Translations under genes and position numbers: made by a program
Notes under the pieces: model-generated
What the model saw: the letters and a program-made list of their open reading frames with translations, nothing else
What the model was told of the DNA's origin: nothing
Database searches by the model: none
Part shown: positions 1-12,721 of the stretch, one piece after another
Position numbering within the stretch: the first letter of the stretch is position 1
Layout of the letters: the number at the start of each line of letters is the position of its first letter
Source of the DNA: Zeugodacus cucurbitae
Taxonomy: Eukaryota > Arthropoda > Insecta > Diptera > Tephritidae
NCBI RefSeq assembly: GCF_028554725.1
Contig: NC_071668.1
Coordinates: forward strand, 71,956,719 to 72,020,718
DNA: 64,000 nt
Reading direction: 5' to 3'

Positions 1-2268
1 CGAAATTAAATAACACAAAAACAACAACAATTAAATCATAGTGGCCATTACATTATATAGTACAACGTGGATTCGCAAACAATTCTCCAAACATCTTGAC
101 TCTTCGCTTGTATCCACCGCGCTTCAACTAATACAATGGCGGTGCCATCGCGAGTGCCGCATAATTTCAATTCAAATTTATAATAATTGCCTAAAGTGTC
201 ATTTTACCAGAGAAGAAGATGATGAAAATTGTGGTTGGCGCATGAAAGAGAGAAGATAGAGAGAGTGAGAGTCATAACTTAGTGTAGGAAAGGTTAGAAG
301 GTAAAACCGGTTATCAGTAAGACTTGCTATGCTGGTTAATTTAAATATAAACTGTGCACATAAATTTACCGTTACTTTGCTAAAATTTAGTAATTGGTAT
401 TTTCTCGCACTTCACTTATTCTTTAAGCCATTCCCATGTGTATAATTTTAGAAGCAGTAGAGGTTTCAGTTTCATATTTCACTCACTGCAAAGTACACTT
501 CTCAAATGGTTAATGAAAAACGAAATACTCTTGGATCTATCTCTTTCTTTCTGAACGTAAGCCATACCAATTAAACACACTTAATTTAAGCTGCAAGACA
601 TGAATTTGAAAACACTTCAGGGTCTATAATGTAATTATTACTAAAAATGGATCCAAAGATACTCTGAAATCTTCACAATATAGTTTTATTGGTTAATGAA
701 TATTATAAAAAAGAGAGACAGGCGCGAAACTGATTCTTCAATTCCATAAATACCCGAGAAACCAATATATCATACCCCATGATACATACATGATCCACTC
801 CGATTAGGTAAGACCTAATCCAATTTATAAAATTCAAGTATTTCTAAATAATTTTTTGTTCGAAAAAATATCTTGGGACACCCTCTACAACAATTCCCAA
901 AGCACGAGGAATTATAAAAAGTTTCACATCTTTTCGTTCAATTCATCTACTTTCCTGAGAACCTGACCACCTTGGGATCATTTACAACCTTATTAGAAAT
1001 TAATTGCATACTTTTTGGAGCGCATTGGGACTCTTGTACAAAATCAAATATTTACACTTAACAAAAAAATTAAATAAATAAATAAATTGTCACTTTCTCT
1101 CTCACTAACTGCACATTCCTATTTTACAAACACACAAACACTACCACCATTTTCTAGAATCAATGTACCGCCACTAGGCATCAACTGATTATGGCAAATT
1201 ATACCGTTAACAATTTTTTTCCAGATTATTTGATTTCAACGTTACCTTAAGTGTTACACTTACCGCAGTGCGCGTGGCATACAATAATTTTCGTTATTAC
1301 GGCAGATGGAGTCAACGGACGCTCCCTCGTGCGGCACATGCGTTGCTGGACTGTGCTAAATTTTAATTTTTAATACCTGCCCAAAAGTGTGTAATGGAAA
1401 ATTCAATTTCAACGCAAATAATTCACTTCAAGCGCCATTCTTTACGCAATTTACGCGGCGCGTTTTTGTGTTTCACTTACAGGCGTAGGGAAATTTACAT
1501 GCGCAGCTGCATTGAATATTTATGCGTTCTGTGTTTATTTAACCAATGTAACGTTATATATTGATATACGTAAGTGTAGCCTACTTTCCAGGCCACCACC
1601 TTTTTTTTTTAAATTTTGGCGGAAATTGAAATTTCGCAGTCATGTTTCAATTATTAAAATAGCTATCCTCCAATGTCCGGCAAAGTTTTCCATGCGACTG
1701 CGGCGTTGTGCCGACAGCAGCTGTTTATTGCAGTGTGTTACCGCTAGCTGCGCCTATTTGCATAGCTGGTATTTGGTGGCAGTGCTTTGTATGTGTGTGA
1801 ATTTCTAAAATTTATTTGTGTGCCTAGCACCTGCTGCAAGAACTGCGCGAAATTTACCGCTACTATCGAAGTTTGGGTTACAGATTTATTTTGCTTTTTA
1901 TGCCGAGAGTATATGAAATTCTTCTTTGTAGTATTATGTAGCAAGCTTTAAGGCGCCCGATAAATATTTCAGGTTATACTTTGTAGGCATAGAAAGAGTG
2001 GAAAGAGAAGTTTTGATAATACTGAAGTTTACGATACTTTGGGTACGTTTTGAAAACTTACGATATAATATTCCTATATTGCTACCCATTTTCTATTATT
2101 TGAGCTTTCATCCATTCGATTATAGTAATTACAACAATGAAATTACATATTCTATAAAAACTAAATATTTATTTATGTCTTTTTTAAGGTGGAGCAATAA
2201 TTAGATACCAGCAGTCCAGTTTTCATCAGAAATTCGAAAAAAATAATTACTGTAAATCTTTCTACGAA
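1..2268. other. Non-coding, presumed intronic; nothing recognised
   Basis: AT-rich sequence without convincing coding potential on either strand. Short open frames at 41-259, 1512-1808 and 1998-2204 have no recognisable motifs and look random. Confidence 0.6.
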
Positions 2269-2321
2269 GCCTAAATGTAGGCAACAAAAAAATTAACTAT
2301 GATTATTGCCTACCTTTAGGC
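2269..2321. repeat. Small hairpin element, copy 1
   Basis: Two 16-base arms (GCCTAAATGTAGGCAA and TTGCCTACCTTTAGGC) form an inverted repeat with one mismatch around a 21-base loop. The left arm shares CCTAAATGTAGGCAA with the hairpin at 62586-62652, so this is a repeated element rather than a chance palindrome. Class unknown; it could be a minimal MITE. Confidence 0.55.
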
Positions 2322-3295
2322 CTATTAAATATTTCTAAACTGATTTCAAAATTAATTATCAAAAGATACTATTTATTAAAAAAATTAGTCAATTCTTAAT
2401 GTATTTTTGAACAATTCTTAAGTGACCTCGATTTTCGTGAATCTGTTATCCCAATATTAAAAAAAGGATATTTTTTGATAATTAGAAATTGAGTTCCAGA
2501 GAATATTTAAAGTATATGTAACTAAACATAATGCAAATTTTAGTGAATAATAACTTTTTTTCGTATTTTCCACCACAAACAACTTTGTTGTAATTACTCC
2601 GAATTTGATTGTGGTGACACTTTGGCTCTGCAACAAGAAATTATAAGCTAAAACAGCAAGCGACTTCCGCCATGAACAAAAAAATTAAAAGCATATATTT
2701 TATAACCATTTTCCCTCTCTCTACGCAACGTAAAACCGCGTTTGATGTTAAAAATTTCGCAGAATTCAAAAAAAATATATATATAAAAATTACTTAAACA
2801 AAATTATGTCACGAAAAAGATGTCGCAAAAAGTGGAGAAACTGATAATTTATGACACTTAAGATCGCATTTAGAGCTGAGGTCAGCGGCGAGCGCAAATA
2901 TCATTCCCACAGGAATGACCGCAGCACGCGCACTGCCCGGCGTTGGACGGAAATGAATATGCTCGTGGCGATTTCTTCTTTTCTCCCTTTTATTTTTTTA
3001 TTTTCTTTTTTCATTCCTCTTTCACTTAGAGCAAGCTGGCGTGTGTTTCAAAGTTTCATTGCGGGCGGTTAATAGGATTTACCGCTACACGCTCGCTGTG
3101 TGGTTGTGGTGGTAAATGTGGCAAGTGACAACGTTGGTAAAATAGGATGAAAGTATAGTGTTTGTTGTTGAATGTAGAAGTGAGGGCGTGTGAAAGTCGT
3201 AAGCGTGCAATAAAATGTGTTGTGGGTATTGGGTACAATATTAAGAGTTACTTTCTAATGACAATTTGACCGCTGGGTGACATTAAAAAATGTAA
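2322..3295. other. Non-coding; nothing recognised
   Basis: AT-rich, with a more GC-rich patch near 2870-2970 whose open frame (2851-3072) has no known motif. No transposon ends were recognised. Confidence 0.5.
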
Positions 3296-3596
3296 AAAAT
3301 AAAATAAAATAAAATAAAATAAAATAAAATAAAATAAAATAAAATAAAATAAAATAAAATAAAATAAAATAAAATAAAATAAAATAAAATAAAATAAAAT
3401 AAAATAAAATAAAATAAAATAAAATAAAATAAAATAAAATAAAATAAAATAAAATAAAATAAAACAAAATAAAATAAAATAAAATAAAATAAAATAAAAT
3501 AAAATAAAATAAAATAAAATAAAATAAAACAAAATAAAATAAAATAAAATAAAATAAAATAAAATAAAATAAAATAAAATAAAATAAAATAAAAAA
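3296..3596. repeat. (AAAAT)n pentanucleotide array
   Basis: About 60 near-perfect AAAAT units. The only internal substitutions I see are C for T at 3465 and 3530. Long Phe/Ile/Leu/Tyr frames on the minus strand are artefacts of the repeat. It is oriented opposite to the array at 5201-5847. Confidence 0.97.
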
Positions 3597-5200
3597 ATTA
3601 AATGAAATCAATGGTTTACATACATATCAATCGGTACTGCTTTTGTGCTGCTAAACAATAGCGTTTGAACTTTCAAGTTGTGATTTGAAGTACTTTTTGA
3701 ATTAATAATCATATCATGTTTTTTTATTACTCCTCCCACTTTCTCCTATTTACCATGAATTCTTAATTAAACGATTGATTTGACATTGTGTTTACTTTCA
3801 ATTTCGATTTTCACTTTGGTAATGGTGCACAACGAAGTAATCTACGCACATGCCGAAGTCAAGCGGAAATTGGAAAAGGAAAAGAAGGAAAACATTTGGA
3901 ATAAAAACATAAAAAAATAAAGGAACACCAAAAATTAAAAAAAGCAACTTAAGATAAAAGCATTAAAAAACTAAATCCCATCAAAGGAATTCAACGAATT
4001 TTTAAGTGAAAAAATATGTAAGAAGCATATAAATAATATATAAAATCTAAGCACTACTAAACGTAATTTTACTTAAAAATTTTGTAATTTGTTTATTGTA
4101 CTTCAAAAATATTTCGTAAATCTGTTATATTTTTTTCTCTCACAAATTATAAGGTCCGAATTATTTAATTACTTCAGTGTTATTAAAAATGTTTTGATGA
4201 CAATGAACAGTATCAGGCTTTCATCAAAGAATTTTTAACGTTTCGGTGCTTTAAAATAATAGAGGGAAGGATCGAGAGCATGATTTTGAAATATATAAAT
4301 TGTAGGCACTATACTTTTATTGGCAAGTTTCAGTGATTATTATCCCTATTAAAAAGGCACCTCTTTCCAGTACTTATAGTATATAATGTGATTTATGGGA
4401 GTCGTGTCCTATAACAAATTGTTTAATTGCAGTCTCTAAGGTTCTTATAACAAATTTCGAAATTTCTTGCTTTACTTCAGTGTCTCTCATTTATTACTTC
4501 GTTATTCATTAGGCAATTAAAATTATAATTAAATTGTTGTTGTACAATAAATTACAAATTTAATGCAAGAACCTTACTTCTAGGAACTCTTCACGGTAAC
4601 CGCTCACTTGAAGAAAGTCACATAAGCATTTAATGAATAGTTTCGGCAAATATTCAAATTAAATTATTTGCCTACGCATATATTACAAAATTCTTCTTGG
4701 AAAATACATACAAACATATTAGCATATGTGCTACACATGTGTTGGCGTTGCTACCACTTCCAGGTATACCAAATAAGCCAAAAAGCACCTTTACACAGCC
4801 ACACTATTGCACACACAAACTGTAGGCAAATTAATGTGGTTTAAGTTATTTCAGCTGTAAGTGATGCAGGCAGGTGTGTATTTCTTGTTGTCAATGGCTT
4901 ACTCTACTTTACTCAACCGCCTAAACCAGTGCGTGAGTATAGCGCTTGGCAGCAACTTAATGGTTATCGATTTGCAGCGTTTTAGACTCATTAAGTGTGT
5001 GCTTTTAATTACCGTTAAGTGCCAAATATGTAGGTTAATTTAGTTGAATGAAACTTGTACTTTGTGCTATAAAGACAGAGTTAATGGCGCTGGCGTATGA
5101 ATAACATTCTGTAGCTGCTGTTTATGGTGGGTGTTGTGGTTTTAGGTGGAATTTGAAGGAGAGTTTTGTAGTAGGTTGTAAAATGAGCATAAAAATGTTT
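3597..5200. other. Spacer between two inverted pentanucleotide arrays; nothing recognised
   Basis: AT-rich non-coding sequence with CA-rich patches near 4720-4815. No coding or transposon signal was seen. Confidence 0.5.
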
Positions 5201-5847
5201 ACTTTATTTCATTTTATTTTACTTTATTTTATTTTTATTTTATTTTATTTTATTTTATTTTATTTTATTTTATTTTATTTTATTTTATTTTATTTTATTT
5301 TATTTTATTTTATTTTATTTTATTTTATTTTATTTTATTTTATTTTATTTTATTTTATTTTATTTTATTTTATTTTATTTTATTTTATTTTATTTTATTT
5401 TATTTTATTTTATTTTATTTTATTTTATTTTATTTTATTTTATTTTATTTTATTTTATTTTATTTTATTTTATTTTATTTTATTTTATTTTATTTTATTT
5501 TATTTTATTTTATTTTATTTTATTTTACTTTATTTTATTTTATTTTACTTTATTTTATTTTAATTTAATTTAATTTTATTTTATTTTATTTTATTTTATT
5601 TTATTTTTATTTTATTTTATTTTATTTTATTTTATTTTATTTTATTTTAAGAAATTTTATTTTATTTTATTTTATTTTATTTTATTTTATTTTATTTTAT
5701 TTTATTTTATTTTATTTTATTTTATTTTATTTTATTTTATTTTATTTTATTTTATTTTATTTTATTTTATTTTATTTTATTTTATTTTATTTTATTTTAT
5801 TTTATTTTATTTTATTTTATTTTATTCGATTTTACTTTATTTTATCT
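5201..5847. repeat. (TTTTA)n pentanucleotide array, about 0.65 kb
   Basis: Roughly 125 TTTTA units with degenerate edges (ACTTTATTTC at the start, CGATTTTACTTTATTTTATC at the end) and an irregular zone at about 5520-5660, including AATTTAATTTAA and a TAAGAAATT interruption. It is the reverse complement motif of the 3296-3596 array. Confidence 0.97.
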
Positions 5848-6969
5848 CATTGCTGTACCAAAAACCTGTACAAATTCGTCCCATCCACTATACTTTTCCC
5901 GACCAATTGTCACATAGCTCACATAAACTCGTTACAAAAGGTAATATTTTATTAAAGCACTTATAATGTAAAAGTACTCCACCCCGGTACAAGAATAGTT
6001 GGATTTTCGCAGCTAAGGTAAGTTATTGCAGTTTGTCACAAACTCACACATACACACTCAGGCATGCACACGTGTCCAGGTTTTTATAACTGTATTTTCA
6101 ACAAATATCACAAGTGTGTGCGTGTGTTGCCAACGGTTATTTGAGTTGTGCTATGCAACATTTGTACATTTTCATGTAGCATCACCTGACATGCTGACTT
6201 CACTGACCATTTGGACGCGTACCCAAGGAGTGTGGAAGAATGAAAGTGCGACAGATAGACAGAGCATCTGCGAGATGTCAGTGTGTGCACTTATTGCTTA
6301 TAACAACATTTCCGAGTTCTGTTTGGTTATGAGCGGTGAACTTGTTTCGAATTGGTGTCACCATTAATTCACATTCTCTTGCAATTTGTATGAAAATACA
6401 TGTCGCATACGTAAGTAAGTAAGCAGCTAGTAGGTAGGTGAGACATCAGCAAGTAGCTGTTGCATACGAAAGAAATAAAAAATAAATGGAATTAAGTGAG
6501 TGAGTCATGCAGTGTACGAGATAACACGTGCCAAACTGCATAGAGATGAAATTTATTTGAATTTTTTTACCGAAAAAATTGTGAGAAGTTGCAGGAATAT
6601 TTTAGAATTCATTTTATGTCGGTTATGTTATGACAAAATTTGGGAAATATTTTGCAATTTGCTGATTTTAAGTACATCGTGTTTTGTGGTTTTTGTGGTA
6701 CAAGCTTTCGACGTCCGAAATTTGCATATGTGTGGTTGATAAAGTTGCATAGAGAGCATATACTTAGAGGATATTTTGTGACCAAATTTTTTGGAAAATA
6801 TTTCTTTTTTTATGAGATTATGGAGGATTTCTTACACAATCTCTCTATATAATCTAGAGGTTTATTTAGAGAGCATGTTGATTTGCTTTGTAAGAAAGCA
6901 AACAATAGTTTCACTTTTATTACTTGAGAAAACCTTTTCATAGATCATCCAAAACTCCACCAAAATACA
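5848..6969. other. Non-coding; nothing recognised
   Basis: CA/TG-rich stretch at about 6040-6130, then AT-rich sequence. The open frame at 6026-6367 is Cys/His/Thr-rich because of the dinucleotide repeats and matches no family I know. Confidence 0.5.
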
Positions 6970-7815
6970 TTGTACGGTTCTAGAATGCAACAGACCAACT
7001 CATGAATTCTCTTAAAGTAGTACTCATAAAAATGATTGAGTGATTTCAAAAGCTCATTATAGTTGATTTCATTTATGGAACCATTCCATTAAAGACCTAT
7101 TTGGAATGTTCTAGATTGAAGGTTTAGACGATTAGATCTGAGTTGCAGAGCTTCTAACTGATTTTGTTTATTAGTTTACTGGTTATTTTAACAGGTACTG
7201 TTATATAACTCTAGAACTCTGGTAAATTTATGATCGGAATTAACTAAGATTCGACTTTTTCGGTATCTTTTCGTTCTAAGGCATAATAGGAAATGTTATG
7301 AGAACGTGAGGAGTAGACTGGAGGGTTCTGGCCTGATATTAAAATAGATCTTATAAAACTGCTAGAGTGGTTTCTGAGGTCCGTAATGTTCCATGAGAAG
7401 TGTTTAGACGGCTCGATCTCAGTTACTGAGCTTCGCACTGATTTTGATCCATAGTTTTCCATGTATTTAATGGGGCACGGATAAACACCTGAATACTATA
7501 ATAAATTGATGCTCGGATATGGCTAACTTTGGATTTTTTGTCCCGGTTGATCTTAGGACTAGTAGGAAATCTTTTAAAAACAAGAATTACAATACAAGTG
7601 AGACGTGTAATATCGAGAGCAGTACGCTGGATAGGTCTAAGATATTCTGTACATCTCAAACAGAAACTGCAATCTTAACAGTACAAAAGTCACAATATAG
7701 TTCTAGAATATTATCGAAGAAGCTTTAAGAAAACATAATCTCACTTACTGAGTATTTTCAAAGCAATTCGCTGATTTTGTTAATATTTTTTTACTCTCCA
7801 AAACTTACGGATTTT
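6970..7815. repeat. Degenerate tandem repeat with ~280-320 bp unit
   Basis: A marker segment recurs in direct orientation: GTTTAGACGATTAGATCTGA at 7122, GTTTAGACGGCTCGATCTCA at 7402, and a more diverged ACATAATCTCACTTACTGAG at about 7733. Each is followed by a form of GAGCTTC...CTGATTTTG. Further blocks such as GTTCTAGA and GTAGGAAAT also recur in the same order. The units are too diverged for a young satellite. No coding content. Confidence 0.65.
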
Positions 7816-9939
7816 TTCTTTCTATGTTTCCCTATTCTTTGAAAAATATATTGGTCTTTAGATGCCTTCAATATTTATCTTTGGGTCATTTTTTAATAGT
7901 TCTATTCTCTTTAAGCTTATCCGGAAAATTTCTTCAAACAAAGGTTGAACCTGAGACCTTCTACAAACCTACAGTGACGCACTCAACCACAAAGGTTTGC
8001 CAACCTCAACTCTTCAGCTGTCGAAATGCCAATCAACTTTATTAAAAACTAAAAGTGAACTATTCTACAACAAAAAAAAAACAACAAGTTGCGCGCAGAA
8101 AAATTAAATGTCTCCTCAGACTAAAAGCTCATAAATTACACACAAGTACATACGAAATAATAAATAAGTACAAGCATTTGTTAGTTGCCAAGACATGTTG
8201 ACCTCATTAGGCGACAAGTGCAGTAAAGCGCACAACTACAACACAACAACAACAACAGCATTACAACAACCAAACATTAACATAATGCGCACACATAGAG
8301 GCAGTGAGTAGTGAGCTTCTAGGCGCACCCGCAAGAAAAATGCAAACACAAACGCAAGGAAGTACTCATTTATATGCTTATTTATGTTAAACACACGCGC
8401 AACAAGCAGCAAAACAAAATGCTAAAAACCTATAAAATAAAATGTGGAAAAATAGAAAAAAAAAATAAATAAAAAAAATACAAAATACAAAAGAAAACAT
8501 GAAAAATTAAAATAAAAAATCATCGCAAAGCATGTTGGCACCAAATAGCAACCGTTGGCAGCAATAACAAAAAAAAAATGCAACGGAGGCTGTAAGCCAT
8601 ACAGGCACCATGGAAACAACATTATAACAATACACACACACCCACATATGCATACTTCTGACATTACTTTTGCGCTACCTTTCGCATTCAGACATTTTTC
8701 TCGTGTACCATTTTCTTTTCTCACAGCGTTTACTTGCACATTTTTGACCCTCTGCCACTATTTTCATGTTACTTTTTGCGCTCCTTCCGCATTAACACGT
8801 TGTAAAGTAGGTTGTTGATGCTGCGCAAAGGGAGGGCGACTGCTTGTAACAACGCGGTGTGCATTATTTTCTAAAGTAAAAGTAAATGCAGCTAAGGCGC
8901 TTGCAACAACAACAACACATATAATTTTTACCTGCTACATAGTGAAATATCCGTTCGTTCGGTACAAACGCCCCACTTGCTGTGTCTACGACCCGCCAGA
9001 GGGCAAGTGAATGGCTAAGTGAGTTCATGGTAGCAGCAGCCAAAATGTGTAAAGCTCGCTTTCACTTGCCACTTGCTTAGAAATTCAACTGCATTAGTGC
9101 AATGGGTACATATAACTTGTAAATGTACTATAGGAATAAGAAATTCTGTTTTCTGGTAGTAAAACCCGGTGATTCAATGTTTTCTTCCAACTTTTTCTAT
9201 AAATTTTTAGAGTTGAAGTTAGAAAGGCCTCGATTTATTTCTTAGACTTCAGTAAGAACCTTCTGCTATTACTTTTGTATATTCATTACGAATTTCAGAA
9301 AATTTGTAGTCTCTATCTCAGTTCACAAAGACTGACTGACCTTACTGATTCAAAAGAAATCTTAACCTTGAATATTTAATCTCCGTTTTAGAAGTCTAAG
9401 CCGATCCGCCCAATATGATCCTAAATGATATAACTTCTTGAAATTCTAACCTCAAATTATCTACAGCTCTTGCCATATTATAATAATTTAGCCTAGTTAA
9501 AGGACATTTATTATAAATTATCATTATTTAATTATTTTCAGATATATTGAAGATACCTAGACTGATCCTTCATTGAAATCAGTGCTTCAAGCTAGCCCAG
9601 GTAAGTCGCTATAAATATTTTGAGCTGTTGTAAAAGACTTTGTCAGATTTGTTGGATTTCATTTTGGAACTCTTTTAGGCTTCCACATTGTTCATATCTT
9701 ATAAGAAAATTTATCAAAATCAAATATCAATTCAATAATTAAATAATTCATTGAAGCTCCATAGATAGGGATTCTAAGGCCTTTTATATACTCTCCTTGC
9801 TGTCATTTCGAAACAAATTTGAGGTATTAATACAATAATTCTCAAACATATTGCAATTTTTTCCGTTATAAAGCGTGATGCTTCTCGAGATTCCTTACAT
9901 TTCGAAAGAAAAATAAACAAAGAAGACTCAAACTTAATG
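7816..9939. other. Non-coding with low-complexity tracts
   Basis: Contains (CAA)n opa-type repeats near 8240-8275, A-rich low complexity at 8440-8520 and (CA)n near 8630. I see no gene. Confidence 0.5.
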
Positions 9940-9994
9940 GGGTAGGTTTCTTATCACTCGAAAGAACATCCTCTGGCTTTTATTTTTTAAAGAT

Positions 9995-10690
9995 TATCTA
10001 TTTCAAATGTTGCCCGCGGCTACGTGTCAGATGGTCCATCTGTTGAGTACAATTTTCGATGACTCCTTCGAGCATTTCGACTGGAAACTGGCGAGTGACG
10101 CTTGTGATATTTTGCTCCAAGGCCTGAATTGAAGCGGGATTGTCCACATAGACTTTACACTTTACATATCCCCACAGGAAAATGTCTAATGGAGTGATAA
10201 CACACGATCTTGGTGGCCAATCGACCGGCACCAAAAGTGAAACTATTTGCTAACCGAAGTGTTCTCTCAATAAATCATAATCTTATTGATTGATACGATG
10301 TGTGGGAAGTGGCGCAGTTTTGTCAAAACCAAAAGTCGCCGAATCACGAGCTCCAGTTTCAGACATCAAATAGTCGGTTCTCATGGCGCGATAACAGTTC
10401 GAGTTGCTGCGAATGGCATCGAATCGTCTCTCCACTCTCAGATACGGCTGCTATATTTTCTACAATGCGTGCTGTACGTGGTCTATTCGGTCAAATTTTA
10501 TCCAATAATGAGTGGTGGGTCCAAGATGGGTGATGGTGTTGCGAATAATACGCTCAGTAGGCCTATTATGTTGATCATAAATTGAGCGAAGTGCGCGAAA
10601 CACATTCCTTATAGAACGTGAATTTTCGTAATAAAGTTGAACAAACTTTAAACCTTGTCTTAAGGCTTAAGTCTTTTCATGATGGAATGC
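9995..10690 (-). pseudogene. Internally deleted IS630/Tc1-mariner-superfamily transposase relic
   Basis: Minus strand. From about 10650 downward the frame reads a helix-turn-helix N-terminus (LYYENSRSIRNVFRALRSIY, then NRPTERIIRN) that I recognise from a common insect transposase family. After frameshifts and stops, 10234-9998 encodes its C-terminus: VDWPPRSCVITPLDIFLWGY, with DNPASIQALEQNI, then MDHLTRSRGQHLK and stop. WPPRSCDLTPLDxFLWGYVK is the signature around the last catalytic acidic residue; here it keeps the aspartate of TPLD. The middle of the protein is mostly missing, leaving only a scrap of the QDGATxHT region (TAPLPTHRIN near 10310). The relic spans about 0.7 kb, where an intact copy would be expected to be roughly 1.3 kb. 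It is non-functional. No clean terminal repeats were identified. Confidence 0.85.
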
Positions 10691-11023
10691 CAAACAATAC
10701 TGAACAAAAATAATATGACAGATTTGTCAATCAACCCGAAAGATATGTCAAGTGTTTCGATTAAACTATATATAAAATAAAGCCTAGAATCAGTATGTGA
10801 TCATATAAAATTTTATTACCTAAAACTTAGGAACCCTCACGCCTTAATTTCAGGGAATTAATTCCTTAAATATTGTATATCTAGTGAGTTTGCTGAAAAT
10901 ATTGACATTTTCACATATTTTATCCCAAAAACATTTCCTTCAACCCTTTGAGAAGTACAAATTTCCACAATGGATCGGACGAAATATTTATATGAACACC
11001 TAAAAGTATATAAGGAATATTTA

Positions 11024-11390
11024 TATACTAGCAGACCGCTCCGGATTTGCACGGGTTAATTCGTACTTGAAATTATATTTTATTTGCAATGAGCTACAAC
11101 TTGATTACGACCTCTAGTCTTTGGTGTCCGTGCTTGTTCAGCAAGCAGCTGCTAGCGCTCATTTCTCGACTCTCTTGCATGTGATTGCAATGCGTTGAGA
11201 ATGACTTGCAAAATGATTTTCATACCCATACCTGGGAACTATTTCCAGAAAGTTGGGATTTTAGCAATAAATATAGCCTATGTTACTCGGGGTGAATGGA
11301 ATTTTTGAAATCTGCTTTGTAGTTTTTGAGTTTATTCATTACAAACATACATACAACACTTTCGTCTTTATAATAGTAGTATAGATGAGG
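11024..11390 (+). repeat. Dispersed repeat with conserved ends, family unresolved
   Basis: Starts TATACTAGCAGACCGCTCCG and ends ATAATAGTAGTATAGATGAG. The inner blocks ATAGCCTATGTTACTCGGGG and TTTTTGAGTTTATTCATTAC are ones I associate with an abundant insect repeat whose 3' end reads TATAATATTAGTATAGAT. That end resembles a non-LTR or SINE-like tail, but I cannot assign the family. No open frame. Confidence 0.5.
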
Positions 11391-12721
11391 AAGATAACGT
11401 AATTATGAGTGACACTATACTTCATTCGAGCATATTGCTTTACGAAGTTCAAATTTATTTTTTTACTAGAAGCTAAGTAACAGTAGTTAACTTAAATTAT
11501 AAAGAGCTAGTCTACACTGACCTGCAGCAAACACACAGCAAGCGACGCATACAAATACACTTTAAGCCAACTTGAGTCAGTCAACTTGCACTCGCACAAC
11601 AAAAACTCATCAAAAGCACGGTTAGCAGCGTGCAGTTGAATGCGAGATGCGCACGTCGAGTATGAATTGAGCAGTCAGTGACTTGGGTTATGATGTGGCT
11701 AACACACTTTTGTGTAAATTCAACAACAATTTTATATGCATGAATGGCTGAATGAATTACCAGGCAGAGATGACCACATTGCAGTTATACTACACGATCC
11801 ACACACAGTCGTGCATTTGTACTTTAGGGTGTGTGTGTGTGTGCAACAAAAATTGCAGCATGCTTTCAGGCGTCAGTCATTTCAACACTCTGCACTAAGT
11901 TCATTAAACCGAATGACTTGTGTTATGTTGTTGTTGCTTTAATTACACACAGTCGAGTTGTTGCACTGTGTATAATTGGGTTGCACATGACGACACACAC
12001 ACGCTTGACGTTTGCATGCATTTACAATTATGTTATGAACATATTTTGTGGTTGTAATTGTAGTAGTAGTGGTTGTTGTACATTAAGTACAATTGTTGTT
12101 GTTGCTGCCACTATTGTTTGTAATATTATTAGTATTATTATTATTATTGTTTCTGCATTTGTGTACTGTGTGTGTGGTTGTTGTTATTGTGGCTGTTAAT
12201 GACAGTGCCATAATATGTTCGCCTCTTCTTGGAATTTGGTTTGGCATTCTATTGCATTGCCTTAATGTGCATTGTTTTCTGTTATTACTGGCTTTAAAGT
12301 GGTTATTTATGCCACAATTCTGCTTGTCACTGCGTCTGGTAGTGTTGTCATTCACATTGAAATGTTTTTCTTTTTTGTATTAATATGTCCATTTAGGAGC
12401 TCATTTAGCTGTCCTGTAGTAATGATTCTAAAATGAAATTATAAAGGGCTTACAGAGCACTATGGTAGTTGTTGTTGTTTATAGCCTAATTTTAAGTGGT
12501 ATGCACTACAATAGCATTTGTTTACGAAATTCGATGGTTTTAAAAAAAATATATTAAAAATAAAGAGTGCGTGGAGTCCCTACGCGCGGAAGAAGTTATA
12601 CTTCTTAGTGATATTCCATGAAATGCATATCATTTTGTATGAAAAAAAACTAGCGAGAAAAACTTTCTTAAATTCACATTTTATAATTTTATTATGCACA
12701 TTTTATAAAGCAAAGTCCAAA
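11391..12721. other. Non-coding, TG- and TTG-rich
   Basis: Includes (TG)n at about 11829-11844 and a TTG/TTA-rich segment at 12040-12200 that yields Val/Leu/Cys- or Asn/Thr-rich frames on the two strands. These frames are composition artefacts. Confidence 0.5.

Noticed and set aside
3248..3611. Long minus-strand frames of repeating Phe-Ile-Leu-Phe-Tyr
   Set aside because: They are translations of the (AAAAT)n array, whose 5-base period keeps three frames free of stops.
5153..5563. 136-codon plus-strand frame rich in FILFY
   Set aside because: Same artefact from the (TTTTA)n array.
6026..6367. 113-codon plus-strand frame
   Set aside because: Cys/His/Thr content arises from CA/TG repeats; no motif or partner exon.
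6540..6850. Possible duplicated blocks (TGCATAGAG, AAATTTGGGAAATATTTT-like)
   Set aside because: Matches are short, AT-rich and not collinear enough to claim a tandem repeat.
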